The notes: generated by a model from the letters alone, not told the origin. A stretch of 64,000 bases of DNA from Gordionus sp. m RMFG-2023 (GCF_954871325.1 NC_088776.1:23794508-23858507); one strand, 5' to 3'; shown: positions 10,500 through 22,690, counted from the first letter of the stretch. Numbers and translations: made by a program.

Positions 10500-12925
10500 C
10501 CTTAGAGATTATGAAGTGGATATTAAATTAAAGGATGGGTAGGCACCGAAATTCTCTGCGTTACGACGGATACCGTTTAAATGGAGAAAAGAAGTAGAAA
10601 TAGAATTAAGGAATCGTATGTCCCGTGGAATATAGTAAATGGGCGACTCCACGGGTCTGTGAAGAAATCCAATGGCCGGCTCCGTCTATATTTAGATTTT
10701 TGGGTCAGTTAAATCCGTGGGTTGTGGAAGTCAAATATCCGTTGCCGCGAATTGAATAAATATTGGCTAATTTAAAGGGAAGTATTTTTCAAACGTAGAC
10801 TCCTCATGCATATCTGTGGTTGCGTGTAATACTAGAGGTTAATAAATTATTAATCATTACTACGCCTAAGGGATTGTTTGCATTTTGCAGATAGCCATTT
10901 GGATTTAGTGTATCAGCTGCTCCTATTTTTCAGGGTACAATGGAGGCCGTTTTTCGAGGAATGATAGGGTTTTTCTATTATATAAACGATGTGTTGGTGA
11001 CTGGAAGAACTCCCGAACAACATAAACGGAGATTGGAGAAAGTATTTAGGGGAATAAAAGAAAAAGGATTGCGGGCGAGTGCGGAGAAAAGTGTGTTAGT
11101 AATGATGGAGGTAACATATCTTGGGGACAAAATTAAGGGAAAGAAAGTGAAACCTTTGGACAAGAATATGACAGGAATTACCAATATGTTGAGACCTAAT
11201 AATAAAGCAGAAGTGCAAACCTGTTTGGGAATGGTCAACTATTACCATCGGTTCGTGGAGGTATTTGCTCAAATAGCAGCACCATTATATCAATTGCTGA
11301 AGAATAGAAAGAAATTTGAATGAACAGATGAAGAGGTAGCCTTTAAAGAGTTGAAATGCAGAATTGGAAAATAACCTATTTTAGTGTACCTACATAATGA
11401 ATTGGAGATATTGGTTGTGGACGCGTCTAATAAAGGTTTAGGAGGAGTTTTGTTGCATTGTATTAAAGAATTAGAAAGGCTGATGTTATTTTTCTCAAGG
11501 ATATTTAGAGCAGCAGAGACAGGTATTCCATGATTGAGCAAGAAACGCTAGCCGTAATTTTTGGATTAACAAAATGTCGAGAATAGATTGGACGTAGGTT
11601 TGTTATTTAAATGGACCATAAACCACTCGAACATCTATTCAAAAAGGACAACAAGGAAGGAATTAATGCTATCGTCTCGGTTACAAAGATAGTTTTTGCT
11701 CGTGGGCAGTTTTGACGTACAAGTGAAATATCGAAGGGGGAGAGAAAATTATTTACCGGACATTTAATCTAGATGTGGAGCTAGAGAGGATTTCGGGGTG
11801 AAAGAACAGGAGGATCGATAAGAGAAAAACGAGCAAATATTGATTAGAACGGAGGCCGGAATATCCAGAAATGGGCCGGTGACATGGGAGGAAATTAAAA
11901 GGGTGAATTTAAAAGATTGGGGAATTGAGACGAATCAAAGCATGCCTAATGAGACGGAAAACGTGGCAGGATGGAGATAAAACTGGAAAATGAGTTGGCA
12001 ATAATAGATAAACGTCTAATGCGAGGAAGTCAGAGTGTTATACTGTTCAAATTAAGGGAAGCAGTGATAACAATGATTCATGCTGGACATCAAGGAATGA
12101 AGAGAATGAAATAATGAGGACGGGAATATGTGTGGTGGCTGGGAATGAATAAAGATATTGAAATCAGCAGAGCATGTGTTAAATAAATCCTGGGTTCCCA
12201 CGATGCCTTGAATAGACAATAAAAGTGTGTGGCCGAAAGCAACTCGGCCGTGGGAGCGTGTGCACATCGATTTATTTGATTTCGAAAACAAGATATAACT
12301 CGTGGATGCGATGCTTATTCAAAGTGGGTGGAATAAGAGGAAGTAAGAGGCTTAAGAACTCAAGTGGTAATAAAAACATTGAAAAATCTATGGGCTAGAT
12401 TTGGAGTCGCTACAACCATTATATCGGACGGAGGTCCGGCTTTTATTATAAGACAATTCAAGTTCTTTTGTGCAGAAACCGTAGAAGGCATTTTGGCGCC
12501 ACCATATCATCCGAGTTCGAATGGTCAGGCGGAGAGAATCGTAGCCGTGATCGAAAACTGGTTGAGAAAATCAAAAGATGGAGACGGGGGGATGGGGGGG
12601 GAGTGGAATCGTCGTTTTACAATAACAGTAAATAGGAGAGAAGCAATCGCCCGTGGAGAGGTTTTTAGGAAGGCAAACTAGGATTTGGTTGGATTCCCTT
12701 AGGCTAAATGTGCAAAGAAGGGCGCTGACTGAGACAACGGATGAATCTGAGTTTATGGGACAGACAGTATGGGCGAGAATATTTGTGGGAACAAAAAATG
12801 GGTGTCCGGACTGATTGTAGAAAATATGGGACGCAAATTGAGTAATTTCGGGTGGTAGAGTAAGTGTTCGGCACCTTGACCAACTCCGCAGAGGAGTGGA
12901 ACCTGGGAGATTACGATTGAAACTA
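10500..12925 (+). pseudogene. Ty3/gypsy pol remnant: RT, RNase H, integrase
   Basis: Reverse-transcriptase motifs appear in family order (YPLPRIE, LANLKGS, PFGFSVSAAPIFQGTMEAVF, YLGDKIKGKKVKPL, CLGMVNYYHRF). RNase H-like motifs follow at about 11400-11640 (VVDASNKGLGGVLLH, DHKPLEHLF). The integrase has the HAGHQGMKRM segment, IISDGGPAF, PPYHPSSNGQAER (about 12500-12540) and a C-terminal SVRHLDQLR. The order RT, RNase H, integrase assigns it to Ty3/gypsy rather than Ty1/copia. The coding region carries many breaks. Confidence 0.88.
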
Positions 12926-13358
12926 ATAATAGGAGGAGATAATTGATATGAAATTCATAAGAAAAATGTGTATATATATAATGATAACGGTCTATTGTCA
13001 AAAGTTTTGTCAGGGTAAAGGTGATGGAAAAATATTTATCTTAATATAGGGCTCAATGTATCCAAGAAAAATTTAAAAGGAATCAAAAATTGGTTAACTC
13101 AATACATGGGCATTTCTAATAATAATGAAAAGGGGAATCGACAATATCGGTGTTAATGGGACAAAATGGTTGGGATATGCAAATAATTAATGGAGCTAAG
13201 TCAAACTAAGAGGTGATTACTATAGGGAATCAACAATACCGTCTAACAATAAGAATGTTATGTTCGAATCCTGGAGAATACAATGAAAGGCAATAATTAC
13301 GGGAAGAGATCGGATGCGAGATTGAAATGCCATGTTTGGTTTTCAATTCGTGGGGACA

Positions 13359-13797
13359 TGTTATATGGGTCGTGTTTTGTGTTAAATTGTAAATTCATTT
13401 ATTTATTTTTGGTGATGAATTATTTTTTAATTATATCGTGAGTCATTCATTTAATATATTATTATTATTATAAAATTATAAAAAAAAAATTTATGTTATA
13501 TATTTTTAAATTAATTATATTATTAATCAATTTATATTTATTTTTATTAGATATAAAAAAAACGAATATTACTCTTTTTGAGTATATAATTATTCCGTTT
13601 TCTTTGATATTGTTTCACTAAACTTTTAGGAAATTTAAAAGAAAAGAACATAAAAGGGGGGGGGGGGTAATAAAATAAAAAGAAATAGATAACGAAAAAG
13701 GAAACAAAGGTTTAAAATAGAACAAAAAGAGAAAAAAAGGTAAAAACTATAATTACACCGATTTGAACTTTATTAAAAATTAGTCGTGTTTAGAACA
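13359..13797 (+). repeat. 3' LTR of the gypsy-type element
   Basis: This 439-bp LTR starts TGTTATATGGGTC directly after a purine-rich stretch (TGGGGACA), the likely polypurine tract. It ends TTTAGAACA before the duplication CATAT. It is continuous, unlike the LINE-interrupted 5' copy. A run of about 12 G lies at about 13650. Confidence 0.88.
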
Positions 13798-13802
13798 CAT
13801 AT

Positions 13803-14979
13803 GGTATCTATCACTATGATACTTGTGAGTAGCCAAGGGGGGTTACGCCAATTCTGCGTCGAATTGTCTTATAAGAAAGCACACACAATGATCCCATAGT
13901 TTTTTTACATGTTGTGATTGGCTATTAATATTAGTACTCATAATCGATTTAAATAGGGTAAAGTGCTGGATTTTTTAGGATATGAGTCACCATTTATTAT
14001 TACTTTAATTATTTGACAATAATTTTTTAACTTTTTAAATGTATATTTAATCTTTTTGTTGTCATTTTTACTACTGATTAAATTTGGTCATGGTTAATAT
14101 AACTTGCAATACTTTTGATTAATATACTTAAAATAAAAGAAGGAAGCTTACCATACTGATGTGTGTCTACATCTATGATTTTTATTTAAGTTCTCAAACT
14201 ATACTTATGCTTCTTATTCCATGACGATACTAAAATATGGAAAATATATTCATTGGCATCTATTACCTTATTTATTTTAGATCATACTAATTTTACTATA
14301 TGGTTAAAACAATTCCTCCAACCCTAGCCGGCACACTTAATCTTATGACGACCATAGTCCCCGTTCCGTTCCCTACTCAATCCTTTAACGACTTCAAACG
14401 TGACAGTTACAATATAGGAAAATCTTCATTTTTTTTATCACTGACATATTTAATATCATCTATATAGCGCATTTATATAGTCACTATTAGATATTAATGT
14501 AAATTTACTTTAAGCCATTTAGTTATCAGAATAAAGGTGGAAGGATAGTAGGGATGAAGGATAATTTTAGTGTAGTCAGGTAATCTCAGGCAACCACGGA
14601 GTTTGAATCACATAAAGAAAGAGTTTATATTGGTGAAATATAAGTGGCATTCAAAACAAAAAACTAGCAATTATAAACTGGAATATAAATAAATTATTTC
14701 TATATAATATCCCTAACTCTCTATTTCTTCCGAAACAATACAAATTTATCTTATATAATAGAATATTTTGAAACGTTTTTTCATTATAACTGCAGTTATT
14801 TTTATTTGTTGAAATACATAAAGAAGCGGGGGGGGGAAGGGGGGGGGGGAGGGAATTTTCAAATGAATTAGAGTAAATATCCGGAAGTTATATCGATGTG
14901 CATTGTGTAAAATAACACTTAAAAGGCATGCAAAAAATGTGATTTGAGAGGAATCCCCATAAAGCTTATTTTAAAATAT
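13803..14979. other. Unrecognised DNA with a G-rich tract
   Basis: No gene was recognised on either strand. A purine tract with two long G runs lies at about 14829-14852 and could form a G-quadruplex. The rest is AT-rich. Confidence 0.4.
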
Positions 14980-15240
14980 AAATATCATATTAGATATTTT
15001 AATATACTTTACATTTTAGGTTTATATTATTCGAATAATTACTTTGTAACATGTTTAAGTTCTCAGTGTTTCAAAAAAGGTACAATAATTTATAGAAGTG
15101 CAAAAGATTTTTAAAAAATGCGAATTACTTTTCTTATTTATACTACTATAATTAAGAAAAGTAATTTTAAAAATTTAAAATAGAACTAATTCGAAAAATG
15201 TAATAAAAATATCTATAAGCAAAAATTCTTATTTTTCAGT
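14980..15240. repeat. Dispersed repeat, related to 18000-18330
   Basis: The core TTTGTAACATGTTTAAGTT recurs at about 18097 as TTTGTAACATATTTAAGTT. It has similarly ordered flanks (an AT-rich lead-in, then ACTTTTCTTATT and AATAAAAAT stretches). The 18-kb copy lies between the 5' ends of two opposed LINEs, so the unit may be LINE 5' sequence. Confidence 0.45.
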
Positions 15241-15349
15241 CTTAATAGTAAGTAAGGAAAAATTTATAAAAATTTCAGAATATATACTAAAAAAAAATTT
15301 TTTTTCCGGTCATGGGTTACTTTATTTGAATATTTACTGTTTTAAAATT

Positions 15350-16160
15350 TTTAAAATTTATGTTTCAGGGCTTGAGTGTCAAAAGAATTAATTGTTGTAG
15401 CTATGATTGGTATGAGTATATGGTTGGAAGGGAACCCAGAAGAGTATTTGCCAGATTTTATCCGTTATGTTGACTATTAGCATCATTGTTTTGGTTGGAA
15501 GGACTCGCCATCCTTCCATGAATCTTGGGTGAGCCATTCAGACGTTTGGGATCTCTGTTGCGATCTCCAGTGTTGGAATCTGCCTATACACCGTTTACAA
15601 TGCTAAGAGTAACGAGTCTTTGAGTCAATAAAAAGTCATATATAGTACACTTGTGTATGGTATGGCTATATACAATTAAGTTTGAGCCCGATGGTGTGGC
15701 GAAGATATCGTTTGTAAGTAATAACTAATAAGTCAAGATTACCTGAAACTGAAAGGATGGTTTGGAATTCATAACCTTTTCCAAAGGAAGTTGAAGAGAG
15801 AGGACTGTTTTACAGGTTGGACTTCTCGATTTAAGAAATGTGACGAAGTTGACAACCAAAAGTAGGCCCTACTCTTGCAATGATGTTGAAGGAGGATTGA
15901 CTATTAAATATGACCTCTGATGGGCGGATGGAGTAGAGGATCCGGGTGAATCGTTAACTAGCTGTTAATCGAGCAACGTGAAAACGCGAAGATATGAAGA
16001 CGATGAAAAAGAATATGGAAGGTCATCTGTTTTGGTGAGTAGAATAGCCTGCAGCTAAGATAATTCTCCAAATACAAGATTGATTTGCGTTTAAATTTTT
16101 ATTTGATGCTTATGAGTAACAAGGATGGCAAATATTGTAAATACTTGTAAATGTTAGGGT
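15350..16160 (+). other. GC-richer stretch, origin unresolved
   Basis: Composition is clearly richer in G than its surroundings. Short open pieces occur (one around 15470-15630 would be hydrophobic, with SVGICLYTVYNA), but stops interrupt every frame and I recognise no family. A decayed retroelement or an old processed gene is possible. Confidence 0.3.
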
Positions 16161-16214
16161 ATAAAGAATATTAAAAATTATAAGATAATTCTTTAGCTGG
16201 AAAAGGATTGGTAT

Positions 16215-16440
16215 GTTAGGAGGTGCATTAGAATCTCATTCATATATATATATAAGATTCTTTAAATTGTCTGGAAAAATCTAGAAATAGAGTCTCCCTA
16301 GCCTCCGGTTATGATATGTGCTGCATTCTTTCTCAGTACAGTTAAACCTGTTTTGAGTACATATATGATTAATTTGAATATTATGAAAATGAGAAGAATT
16401 AATATAATTATGTAAGCATTTTTAAATTTTCTTATTATGC
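16215..16440. other. LTR-like segment (tentative)
   Basis: The segment begins TGTTAGGAGGTGCATTAG, carries a TATATATATATAAG stretch about 45 bp in and a CTCAGTACAG motif further on, resembling an LTR promoter region. I see no paired copy, so this is only a suggestion. Confidence 0.25.
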
Positions 16441-16739
16441 AAGAAATATGTTTAATTCGGAAGAAAATATTACAGATTATGTAAATTTTAATTTTTATAA
16501 GAAAATTATTATTATTTTGGAGATTATGATTATATATTTTTTTTTACGTTTACACAATTTTTATTTTAACTTAATTTTTTACTTTTTTAATCTTTAAATA
16601 TTTTTTAATATTTATTTTAAATTTATTACTTATATTTTTAATTTTTATGTCGTATTATTTTATAATTATGCTAGATCATGTAATAAAGTGATAGTAAAAT
16701 TATTTATTCACATTTAATTTTTATTATTTTTATTAGCAA

Positions 16740-17960
16740 CCTTTATATTTATAGGCTACAGGATCTTCCGAACCCTTATTTATTAAAGTTTCTTTGCTTG
16801 TCAACAGTTTTTATATTATCTTCTACTTTAATCCATTCTCCACGTGGTGCATTGATTTGTAGTATCAGTCTTGTAGGAGCTAAAACATCTTTGGATAATA
16901 TGAGAGGACAGATTTCAGAAAATCATTGTGTCTTAGAATATTGAATTCATTAGTGAAATCAATTTTGATAAGAGCATCATCAGTGGGATTGATATCTTAT
17001 TACATTCCGGCAATGTGAAGGGCAGTCTAGAATCCGTCTTTAATATTAATTCATAATTAGTTGGGACTTATATTGCGTGATATTGCAAACGCATCTGAGT
17101 CTACTAATTTAACTTTCGTTGCCAGGTGATGGCAATGGCAATCGGTATAACGCCTTTTCTGTGTTATGGATATCTATAAACTTGACTCCATAAATAATTT
17201 TGGAAATATCTGAGGGAATGTCTTCTGAGACATACGGTTTATGAGCCAAATTATTTTTGAAAGGATGTTAGTTTGTTGAGTAATAGCAGGAATAGTCCGG
17301 TCCTATAGAATATAGAACAAATTCTTCCAGGAGAATAATCACGTCTGAAATATAGGATCGGTTTCTTAATATCTGCCATGGTAAAGTTGTTGGTGCAAAT
17401 ACGAGTTTGGGTTAAACTGGATTATTGGTATCAGTGTTATTCGATTGGTGTTTCTAAAGTGGGGAGGTAAGTATTATTTTAACTGGGAACCAGATTATCC
17501 TTGGATAGGGTAAGGCGTATTGAGGTATAATGTTAAAATTATCTAGTTTGTTGGTATAAGTTTAACTCTTGTCATCGATCTAAAAGTGGAGATGTGCGGG
17601 TCCATCCTTTATCTACTGAGCAAATAATGTTTTGATAATTAAAGCAGGTGTTTGGGGAAGAATTTGATATAAGGTCAAGCCCCCTGATTGATGAGAAGGT
17701 ATTAAGCAATGCTGCTAGATTCTTGGAATAAGATCTTGCAATTTGGAGCCTTGCACCTTTGGGTATGCAAGATAAGATGTGAGGCTTGGGGGCAATAAAA
17801 AATGACTCTAAGATATGGATTCATTTTCACTGTTTGTAGAGGTGTCATGAAGATCTGAAACAATGAAGTTTGTAGTATAAGTCTATGGTTATCAGGTCAG
17901 ACGTAGTTCCCACAATACGAAATTATGTCGGATGTGTGTATATTTCAAGTAATATTTAAA
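16740..17960 (-). mobile_element. RLE-type LINE, RT fragment, leftward copy
   Basis: Read on the minus strand, this segment encodes a decayed LINE polyprotein. Near 17700-17770 it reads IPKGARLQIARSYSKNLAAL. At 17330-17390 it reads MADIKKPILYFRRD, resembling the conserved block before the RT fingers. At 16930-16980 it reads ALIKIDFTNEFNILRHNDFL, the A-motif block found in RLE LINEs as VKLDFxNAFNxxRR. Stops and frame changes are frequent. The copy is colinear with the plus-strand copy at 19740-21600 and points away from it. Confidence 0.7.
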
Positions 17961-18435
17961 TGTTTGTTTTTAAAACATTTTAGTACTATAAATATCTAAA
18001 ATGATCTCTATTGTTTTAATACACAAATTAGATTTATCAATATTTAATTTTTATATTATTTAAATAATTGTAATTATATTTTAAAAAAATTGCCCTTTGT
18101 AACATATTTAAGTTTTCAGGATAAAGATAAAGGAGCCAAATTTTTCTTGAGAAATAAGAGATTTAAAATAAATGAGATTAACTTTTCTTATTCACACAAT
18201 AATTACGAAAAATTATTAATAAAAATTAAAAGAATAAAATTATACCGGAAATTTAATAAAAGAATTCTGAGACAATCAAATTTCTACTTAGCACAATTTT
18301 GCAAAATGTCGCTTATATATTGTAATAATAATAATAATAATAGTTGAGGCCACTTTAGATATTCTTATCACTAAAAAGTTTTAAAAACAAACATTTAAAT
18401 ATTATTAAACTAAACACACATCCGACATTATTCCC
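17930..18435. repeat. Inverted repeat joining two opposed LINE copies
   Basis: GTCGGATGTGTGT followed by AATATTTAAATGTTTGTTTT and TTTAAAACWTTTTAGT at 17930-17990 is mirrored as the reverse complement at about 18355-18430. The arms are about 75 bp and the spacer about 350 bp. The spacer (18000-18350) contains a repeat related to 14980-15240 and an 85-residue open frame (18090-18347) ending in an AAT run, with no recognisable domain. Confidence 0.65.
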
Positions 18436-18512
18436 CATTGTTAAAATCCATTCAACGAAAATTTAAAAACAAACAATTTAATATCACATGGCCAAATACA
18501 CATACTAATCCG

Positions 18513-19708
18513 CATAGGCGTAGCCAGGGGGGATTCCCCCCCCTTCAGAAATTTATCACTTTTTGTAAATATCATTTATAGTTAATAAAAAATATCCCCC
18601 TTAGTCCTCCCCCCACTCCCTGACCCTCATATATGTATGCATATATCTTAAATAATAATTTAAAAGAAAGAATGTAAAAGTTGATATTTTTTTATAAAAC
18701 TATTCATCATAATTTATAGATTTTTGGGAAAATAAATTTATAAATATATAAAATGAACCAAAAATGTTTTTTTAATAAATGGAATATAGGCCAAGGATAA
18801 GTCTTAAGACCGAAGTGAAATGTATTATAATTATTAATAATAGATCTATAAAATTACTAAATAATATAATATATCAAATATAATTTTTTATAAAGTGAGT
18901 AATTTTAATTTATTTATCTCAATAAAAGTAAAATATAATTATAAAACTATTGATAAAATTAAATCATAAATTAAAAAAATATTAAAGCACAATATAAACA
19001 GTGGAATATTATATGTCGTCGATTTACAATATATCTAATTATCAAATGACAATCAAGTATTTTTACCAATATAGCGAATTATATATTTTACAGAAAACTA
19101 TAAAATATTGATAAGGATATCAGAAAATATCTTTTAAAGACATTGTGGGATGAATAATATGAAGATTAAATTTATATATACTTAAATAAAATAGATGGCG
19201 TTAAATAATTGTATGCATATTGTTGCTATATTTAATATTAAGAGCATTGATTAGTAAATTTTGTCAGATTATTAATTGTAATATATTCTCTAACTGTCAA
19301 ATATGTCTGTAAAAGTGGAATTTTACCTAGTATTTTATAACTAATTCTATATAATAGAGTAAAATCAACTATATGTCTACTTACTTATTATATATAAATT
19401 TCTTATAATTGTTTGGAATAAATTATTACCATGCTTTTATATTAAGGTATATACAATACAAGTAATTTATTATATTTTTATTTTATATAAACTAATAAAA
19501 ATATATTTCATATTTGTTCCAGGCTTATTTTTTTTATTAAAATTTGTAAAAATATTTTATAACTATATATAGGTTAAAGTAACCCGGCCGAAGGCCGGAA
19601 AAAAGCTTCCCGAAGGCCCGCCCAAAAGCAAGTCTGGGGGCGAAGCCCCCAGTAATTTTTTGATTTCCCCCCCCCCCCCCCTTTATGAAAATCCTGGCTA
19701 CGCCTATG
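18513..19708. mobile_element. TIR element, CATAGGCGTAGCCAGG ends (hAT-like)
   Basis: The left end CATAGGCGTAGCCAGG is matched by the inverse CCTGGCTACGCCTATG at 19693-19708, followed inward by C/G runs. This terminus resembles common hAT ends. The 8-bp flanks (CTAATCCG and CCCATCCA) agree at only five positions, so the duplication is worn. The interior is AT-rich and non-coding. Near the right end small GC hairpins occur: CCGGCCGAAGGCCGG at about 19581 and GGGGGCGAAGCCCCC at about 19636. It interrupts the rightward LINE. Confidence 0.75.
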
Positions 19709-20688
19709 CCCATCCAACATAATAGCCTATTGTACAACATGCAATCACACAGGAGCAGATGAATTAAATGCCATAATCCAAAAAACCTGAATCAATCCCA
19801 GCCATACCTATTTCATTGTTTTACAACCACGTATAATTCGACGACTACTTTATTATAGCCTTCATTTGCAATCTTAATCCCTGTTTCAGATATTCCTCAC
19901 GATACCTCTACATGCAAACTCTATAAAATTATTTCTCGTTGCTTCTAACCCTCATATTTATTTCACATATTCATAGGAAAAGTTTTAATAGCAAGATCTT
20001 ATTATAAGATTTTAGTATAATTGCTTAATAACTTTGACTTTTTTATCATACTTTAATCACACTCTGCAGCGACCTGATCATTTTAGAAAATATTAACATT
20101 CACTCCTTTGGATTGATGACCCACATTCTTCAAGAATGTCGTGAAGTGCAATAAAAAAGAGAACCAAAAAGACCTTAAATCGAGAGTTAATTTATATTAA
20201 GCAAACTAGATAAATTGACCATTCATTCTGCCATATGTCTTACCATATACAAGGACAATCTGCCCTATGACAATGATAATTACCTGCCCTTGCTCGAGAA
20301 ACCTCAATCGAATAACGGTGAAACCTAGTGTTGGCAATACCAACTTCCCCGTGGCAGATGTTACGAAAGAAGTGATCCTATCCTTCAGACGTGATTCTCC
20401 AACTGTAATTGATAATTTGTTCTATCCTTCAAGGCCTGAATTCTAGCAATGACTCAACAAACTTACATTTTTTCAAAAATAACCCAACTCATCAACCATA
20501 TGCTTCTAGGTAGCATTCCTTCAACTATTTCAAAAATTATTTATCGGACCTGATTTGTAGCTCTCCATAGACCCAACAAAGATAAGTCAGTGGCATCATC
20601 TGGCATTTACTGCCAAATTAGTATGAATTGGATGCGGTTTACGATATAAACTCCAACCAATTAGAAAATAATGTTAAAAGCATATTTA

Positions 20689-21333
20689 TCATGGCCAGCG
20701 TCTACATGAATAAGGAGGAGGTGGGGGTGGGGGGAGGGGGGGGGGGGGGGTAGGAACAATTTGCATCCAATTTTATTGAGGAGGTAGGAGGTAGGAGGTA
20801 GGAGGTAGGCGCCTATAAGGGGGTAGGATAAATTTATTGGGGGATTATCTATTAAGTTTTTAGATGAAATAGGACAGAATACATTGCTGTAAAAATTAAT
20901 ACTTTTATTATAGACCTATAATACAATTATATTGCTGATCATCGACCAAATCTATGTATTGCAAACAATCATAGACATTATTTTCCAAATAAAACTTTCT
21001 ATCCTTTTAAAGTAATTTAAAAGGGTGGTTAGACATTCTCAGCAAACCCATATTCATGCCAAATATAATAATGCATTCATTGTAAATGAAGGGGTTTTAA
21101 ATTGAATTCGTGATTTAATAAATAACTCTTTAATGTCCACAATATTTTGATAGTTGGTGGTAGAACTAAAATAAGTTAAGTTATTATTTTTAAAATTTAT
21201 GAAAGGAGTACCAGTATAACATAATGGGGAAACACCGCTGCTGATGGCGGCGAAAATTTTTTAGGGGGTAGGCATAGGTTTTTGAGGGTGGTTTACATCC
21301 AATGAAATCCTGTCATGTAGACGTTGACCATGA
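20689..21333. mobile_element. TIR element with 20-bp inverted ends inside the LINE
   Basis: TCATGGCCAGCGTCTACATG at the left is matched by CATGTAGACGTTGACCATGA at the right (2 mismatches). The 640-bp interior is not homologous to the LINE. It contains a long G tract (about 20714-20752), a (GGAGGTA)n run (20782-20810) and the repeated motif GGGGGTAGG. I cannot place a target duplication, so the superfamily is open. Confidence 0.65.
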
Positions 21334-21606
21334 CTCGAATATATTTAATTCAATCCTTTGATAAAGTCCTCGTTAAAATTGATTTTATTAATGCACAATA
21401 TTCGAAGACATAGTGATTTCCAGAATTCTAACAACTCTTATTGTGCAAAATATTTCCAATACCTACAGGATTGCTTCTCTAGACCAACACACCTTATATT
21501 TGGATATAAATTAATTCTACCAATAGAAGGTGCCAACAGAGTGACCCGACCACTCCTCTTTTGTCTTGGAAGAATAATTGATACAAGATATCAATCATCA
21601 ATATAG

Positions 21607-22690
21607 GTTCAATATACACTCATGATATATAGAGGATGGTAATAGACAGCTCACCGACCAAGTCAACCATGGAAAATATAATTGGAATTTTGTGTTTACA
21701 TAATACTGTTATATTGATATCTAGACTTAAATTTGCTTTCATTTCTATAAAATTGATAAACCCTCTCCTTAATTGTCATTTCTATAATATCATCTCAGAA
21801 ATTTCTTCTTTTTTAAAAAAAAGTGGGTGAAAAAAATCCTAAAGCTCTATCTACGAATAAACAATGAGTGAGGGCACATTTAATTTTGTAATAAAATTTT
21901 CACATTTAAAAAAATCTTTGTTAAAAAATTTATTTAAAATATTAAAAATAACAGGATGCTCCCTAAGTACGTGATAATTCATATGGAATCAACATTTGAT
22001 CATTTTTATTTTTCAAGTGTAAAACAACTCAACCCTAGCGCTTGAGGATTAAAAATTATCTATTATAAGGACACCACAAGTCTGTTTGATCATATTTTCA
22101 TGCTACTGCTGCTAAATTATAAAAATATTAAAGCTAAGAGAGAAATGTCGAGACTCATATTTTAAAATATAATAAAGGGATTATTTTTTATGGTAATTTC
22201 ATAATTGTTTAGATACTTTTCAATTCTATTGTTAAATTCTAATTTCGAAGTGAGCCAAGCCAAAATATTTATTAAGCTGATATTACATTTATATACAAAA
22301 TGTATTATTAATATAATGATTATTGGATTTTAATAATACATATACGTTTATAAATAATTGTTAGATTTTAATAATAAAACATTCTCAAAATTTTTATCAT
22401 AAAGGCAACCCTGTTTATCTGTAATCCACACGGTACCTAGGGGCACTTGACTGCAGAGTGATTGTTATATCTAATCAAAAACAACTTTATATTGGGATAA
22501 TCATTAAATTTAAGTAATATCATCAAAATCTATTTTTAAATATATTATTGTCTTCATCCATTGCGTAAAATAAAATTTGCCTGGTTTTTTAATAATGAAT
22601 TAACTACGAATATACTTATATTTGATTATATAACTATAAATATTTATTTCTCATTCCTATCAGTTTTCTTTTTTACCTTAAAGTAAAGTC
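21607..22690. other. Unrecognised AT-rich DNA
   Basis: No domain or element ends were found. The short open frame at 21636-21830 has no recognisable similarity. This may be the 3' part of the LINE or an old hAT interior. Confidence 0.35.

Larger units (their letters stand above)
4956..13802 (+). mobile_element. Ty3/gypsy-type LTR retroelement fossil with nested insertions
   Basis: The element spans 4961-13797 and is flanked by the 5-bp duplication CATAT (4956-4960 and 13798-13802). Its LTRs begin TGT and the 3' LTR ends ACA. Between them lie a leader with tandem repeats, two gag-type CCHC zinc knuckles (about 7345-7460), a repeat-rich linker (9840-10400), and a Ty3-like pol region in the order reverse transcriptase, RNase H, integrase (about 10500-12920). 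It is broken many times and cannot be active. It has swallowed an RLE-LINE fragment, a second LTR-element fragment and a hAT fragment. Over the last 62 bp the two LTRs differ at four sites, so the insertion is old but not ancient. Confidence 0.9.
18440..21606 (+). mobile_element. RLE-type LINE, rightward copy, twice interrupted
   Basis: After the shared inverted 5' segment, the rightward copy resumes past a TIR insertion (19740 on). It carries FPVADVTKEVILSFRRDSPT (about 20350-20400), colinear with the minus-strand copy. After a second insertion it gives VLVKIDFINAQYS (about 21365) and FSRPTHLIFGYKLILPIEGA (about 21480-21540) before PLLFCLG (21560-21575), the RLE-LINE block that normally reads EGVQQGDPLGPLLFCL. 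It is decayed, with several frame breaks and no intact YxDD. Confidence 0.72.

Noticed and set aside
15470-15640. Hydrophobic peptide (SVGICLYTVYNA) as a possible membrane-protein exon
   Set aside because: Stops and no matching splice sites; no family recognised, so only noted as unresolved GC-richer DNA.
18090-18347. 85-residue Lys/Asn-rich open frame as a small gene
   Set aside because: Lies in the spacer of an inverted repeat between two LINEs, ends in a trinucleotide run, and has no recognisable domain.
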